Source of the DNA: Arthrobacter humicola
GTDB lineage: Bacteria > Actinomycetota > Actinomycetes > Actinomycetales > Micrococcaceae
NCBI RefSeq assembly: GCF_022803015.1
Contig: NZ_JAFKON010000001.1
Coordinates: forward strand, 682,001 to 746,000
Direction: 5' to 3'
Length of the DNA stretch: 64,000 nt
A program made the translations under genes and the position numbers. The notes beneath the pieces are model-generated. The model had not been told where the DNA came from. It saw nothing but the letters and a program-made list of their open reading frames with translations, and did no database searches. Shown here piece by piece: positions 61,871 to 64,000 of the stretch. Every line of letters begins with the position of its first letter. The stretch's first letter is position 1.

Positions 61871-63133
61871 TCAGGTCAGGCGCGCGTACCCCAGCAGCGC
61901 GGCCGTGCCCATGCCGCCTGCGATGCTGATCATCGCCAGGGCAAGCTGCCCCGGCTCCGGGGACCTGCGGGCCTGTGCGAGCAGCCGGGTGACCAGTACC
62001 GCGCCCGAGGCTCCATAGGCGTGACCGAGGGCCAGGGCGCCGCCGTCGAGGTTTGCCTGGTCAGGGTCGATTCCCAGCTGGTCAAAGCACGCGAGCGTCT
62101 GGGCCGCGAAGGCCTCGTTGAATTCCACCAGGCCCACGTCCGCGGCACTCAGTCCGTGCGCCGCCAGGAGCCGTTCGGCCGCCGCGGCCGCGCCGATGCC
62201 CAGCAGCTGCGGCGCCACTCCGGCAGTGTCGGTTCCCAGGACGAGCAGCCCGTCGGCGGCGCCCAGCTGCCGGGCCCGCTCCATGGACGTGACAACGACG
62301 GCGGCGGCACCGTCGGCGTCGAAGCAGGAGTTACCGGCCGTGACCGTGCCGCCGCTGGCAAAAACGGGCGGAAAACGGGCCATCAGGGCCGGGCCAAGAC
62401 TCGGCCGCGGCCCGTCGTCGGCTGCCGCGGACTCGCCGGAGCCGGCGGCGAGGGGCACGATTTCGGCGTCGAACGTCCCGGCGGCCGCGGCTGCCAGGGC
62501 ACGTTGGTGGCTGCGGAGCGCGAAAGCGTCCTGGCGTTCCCGGCTGATGCCGAAGCGGGCGGCGACGTTTTCGGCCGCCACCCCCATGTCGGGGTCGCCG
62601 AAGCTCAGTGGAGCGAACTGGGCCCGGCTGTAAAAGTCCGGGCTGCCGTCGTCGTTGCGGTGGGCGCGGAGCGGAGCCGTGCTGATGCTCTCGACGCCGC
62701 CCGCGAGGTACAGGCCGCCGCCGCCCGCCGCGACCAGCCGGGAGGCCAGGACGATCGCGTCCAGACCGGAGCCGCATTGCCGGTCCACGGTGACGCCGGG
62801 GACGGTGACCGGCAGGCCTGCCTCCAGCGCGGCGAGCCGGGCCACGTTTCCGCCGCCGCCCACGGCGTTGCCGATCACGACGTCGGTCACGGATTCCCCG
62901 GTGCCGTCGCCGGCATCGGCGAGCAGGCTGCGGAGCACCGGAGCCAGGAGTTCGTGGGCGCGGAGCTTCTTCAGTGCCCCGTTGGCGCGGCACAGCGGCG
63001 TCCGGCGCGCGGCGATGATGACCGGCTGCCTGTCCTCAGGCAGCAGCCCCGGGAAAGACAGCCCGGGGAATGACGTTCCGCGGATCGGCCGCCCGGGTGC
63101 TGCCGGCCCGCTGCCCGCGCGCGGCTCAGCCAA
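61871..63133 (-). CDS. Thiolase-family protein lacking the second catalytic Cys
   Basis: A 420-residue thiolase. The nucleophile is C120 in DRQCGSG; NEAFAAQ and ALGHAYGASGA carry the other motifs. The usual second Cys (C-x-G-G-x-G) reads S403 in ISIAGGMG, encoded AGC, one base from TGC. The N-terminal 30 residues are Gly/Pro/Arg-rich. It overlaps the acyl-CoA ligase gene by eight bases, so it may act on that ligase's product. Whether it condenses, cleaves or does neither is unclear. Confidence 0.83.
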   Translation of the reverse strand: MAEPRAGSGPAAPGRPIRGTSFPGLSFPGLLPEDRQPVIIAARRTPLCRANGALKKLRAHELLAPVLRSLLADAGDGTGESVTDVVIGNAVGGGGNVARLAALEAGLPVTVPGVTVDRQCGSGLDAIVLASRLVAAGGGGLYLAGGVESISTAPLRAHRNDDGSPDFYSRAQFAPLSFGDPDMGVAAENVAARFGISRERQDAFALRSHQRALAAAAAGTFDAEIVPLAAGSGESAAADDGPRPSLGPALMARFPPVFASGGTVTAGNSCFDADGAAAVVVTSMERARQLGAADGLLVLGTDTAGVAPQLLGIGAAAAAERLLAAHGLSAADVGLVEFNEAFAAQTLACFDQLGIDPDQANLDGGALALGHAYGASGAVLVTRLLAQARRSPEPGQLALAMISIAGGMGTAALLGYARLT

Positions 63134-64000
63134 GACGCCGGATCCTGGGATCGTTCCGCGCCACCCAGTCCAGCAGCAGCTGCCGGCTGATTTTGCCGCG
63201 GTCCGTCAGGGGCAGTTCCGTCAGCACGAAGTACTCCAGGGGGCGCTTGTTCCGGGCCAGCACATCGTCGATCCCGGACCGCAGCTGGGTGGCGGTGACC
63301 GCTCCGTGCGAGGGCACGACGCCGGCCACGACGCGCTGGCCGCGAAGATCGTCAAGCATGCCGGCCGCCACGGCCGCCGCGACGCCCGGGACGGAGGCCA
63401 GCGCCATCTCAACCTCATGCGGGTAGACGTTGGTGCCGGCGGTGATGATCATGTCGGAGCGGCGGCCCAGCATGTGCAGGGTCCCGTCGGAGAGGTGGCC
63501 CTGGTCCCCCACGGTGTACCAGCCGTCGAAACAGCGCAGCGCCTGGCCGTCGTCACCCCACAGGTAGCCGTTGCTGACCATGCCGCTGCGGACGCAGATG
63601 TTGCCGTCGCTGCCGTCCGGGAGTTCGGCGCCGTCGTCGTCGAGGATGCGGATTTCGACGCCGGGAAAGGGCTTCCCGATGCCGGTCCCGCCCGGCTCGA
63701 CGGGCTCGCCCGGACGCAACCCGGCGCCCGAGACGAAGCTGAGCTCGGAGGCGCCGTAGTACTCGAAAATGGTCGCGTTGGGGGCCCAGCGCCGGGCCGC
63801 CTCCAGCGTCCGGGCGTCCAGCTTGGAACCGGCGCAGATGATGCTGCGGACGCCGGAGGCATCGACACCGCCGGCCAGGCCCCGCTCGCTGAGCAGCCGG
63901 AGCATGGTGGGCACCAGGACCAGTCGGGTGATGCCGTCGTGGCTGACGGCCGCGTGGGCGGCGCCGACGTCGAAGTGGTCCAGGCTGTGGAACTCGGCGC
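63126..64000 (-). CDS. AMP-dependent acyl-CoA synthetase, partial
   Basis: At least 291 residues of an ANL-family ligase; the reading frame is open to the window edge, so the N-terminal half is missing. Visible motifs are the YYGASELSF A5 region, GKPFPGVEIRILDD, the hinge region YTVGDQGHLSDGTLHMLGRRSDMI and the C-terminal catalytic Lys in LTDRGKISRQLLL. It activates a carboxylate to acyl-AMP then acyl-CoA. Operon partner of the downstream thiolase. Confidence 0.87.
   Translation of the reverse strand, partial: AEFHSLDHFDVGAAHAAVSHDGITRLVLVPTMLRLLSERGLAGGVDASGVRSIICAGSKLDARTLEAARRWAPNATIFEYYGASELSFVSGAGLRPGEPVEPGGTGIGKPFPGVEIRILDDDGAELPDGSDGNICVRSGMVSNGYLWGDDGQALRCFDGWYTVGDQGHLSDGTLHMLGRRSDMIITAGTNVYPHEVEMALASVPGVAAAVAAGMLDDLRGQRVVAGVVPSHGAVTATQLRSGIDDVLARNKRPLEYFVLTELPLTDRGKISRQLLLDWVARNDPRIRRLG

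Overview
The window is GC-rich chromosomal DNA, roughly two thirds G+C by eye, densely packed with genes on both strands. It looks like a Gram-positive actinobacterium of the Micrococcaceae, most likely the Arthrobacter/Pseudarthrobacter group. The reasons are many GTG starts, overlapping ATGA and GTGA junctions, divergent glgA/glgC, a DUF3099 gene followed by a SURF1 gene, a Xi-class glutathione transferase, and a mycobacterial-type lipid module. I support 60 protein genes and see no rRNA, tRNA, CRISPR array or insertion sequence.

Layout. 1-14.5 kb: MpaB-type oxygenase, APC permease, AI-2E-family permease, CYTH/CHAD protein, secreted phosphoesterase, MalQ, a TraR zinc-finger protein coupled to an M50-like protease, Xi-class GST, serine hydrolase and a FUSC protein. 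14.5-21.3 kb: a fatty-acid module of MaoC dehydratase (HtdX type), long FabG (FabG4 type), thiolase (FadA2 type), a divergent TetR gene and an acyl-CoA oxidase/dehydrogenase; a 33-bp palindrome between thiolase and tetR touches the tetR start codon. 21.4-25.7 kb: divergent glgA and glgC, then a zinc-ribbon SDR protein. 25.8-30.2 kb: a hypoxia/dormancy-like island of two PPOX proteins, a universal stress protein, a DevR-like regulator and a DevS-like GAF kinase. The promoter regions share a GGG-N8-CCC motif resembling the mycobacterial DosR box, and another copy lies upstream of hsp20 at 44.3 kb.

30.3-33.7 kb: the ATP-grasp/alpha-E/transglutaminase cassette. 33.8-45.3 kb: YeiH-like exporter, PepN, lipoate ligase with a rearranged domain order, type B L31, TrmH-like methyltransferase, TSUP permease, ABC ATPase, SerB, an atypical SDR, Hsp20 and FabG. 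45.4-51.5 kb: DUF3099, a small Cys protein, SURF1, YbaK deacylase, ABC-F ATPase and bioYMN. 51.7-53.4 kb: a MarR-controlled MFS efflux unit with a triple-dyad operator. 53.6-60.9 kb: a catabolic operon (tripartite tricarboxylate transporter, RraA-type aldolase, DUF1932 dehydrogenase, TRAP-type permease with a very small partner, cyclase) facing an IclR regulator. The end holds an unusual thiolase and a truncated acyl-CoA ligase.

Striking non-coding structure includes seven clear inter- or post-genic hairpin terminators, a 55-bp dispersed repeat found twice, a triple 16-bp repeat behind a terminator, and several 15-bp in-frame tandem repeats at protein termini.
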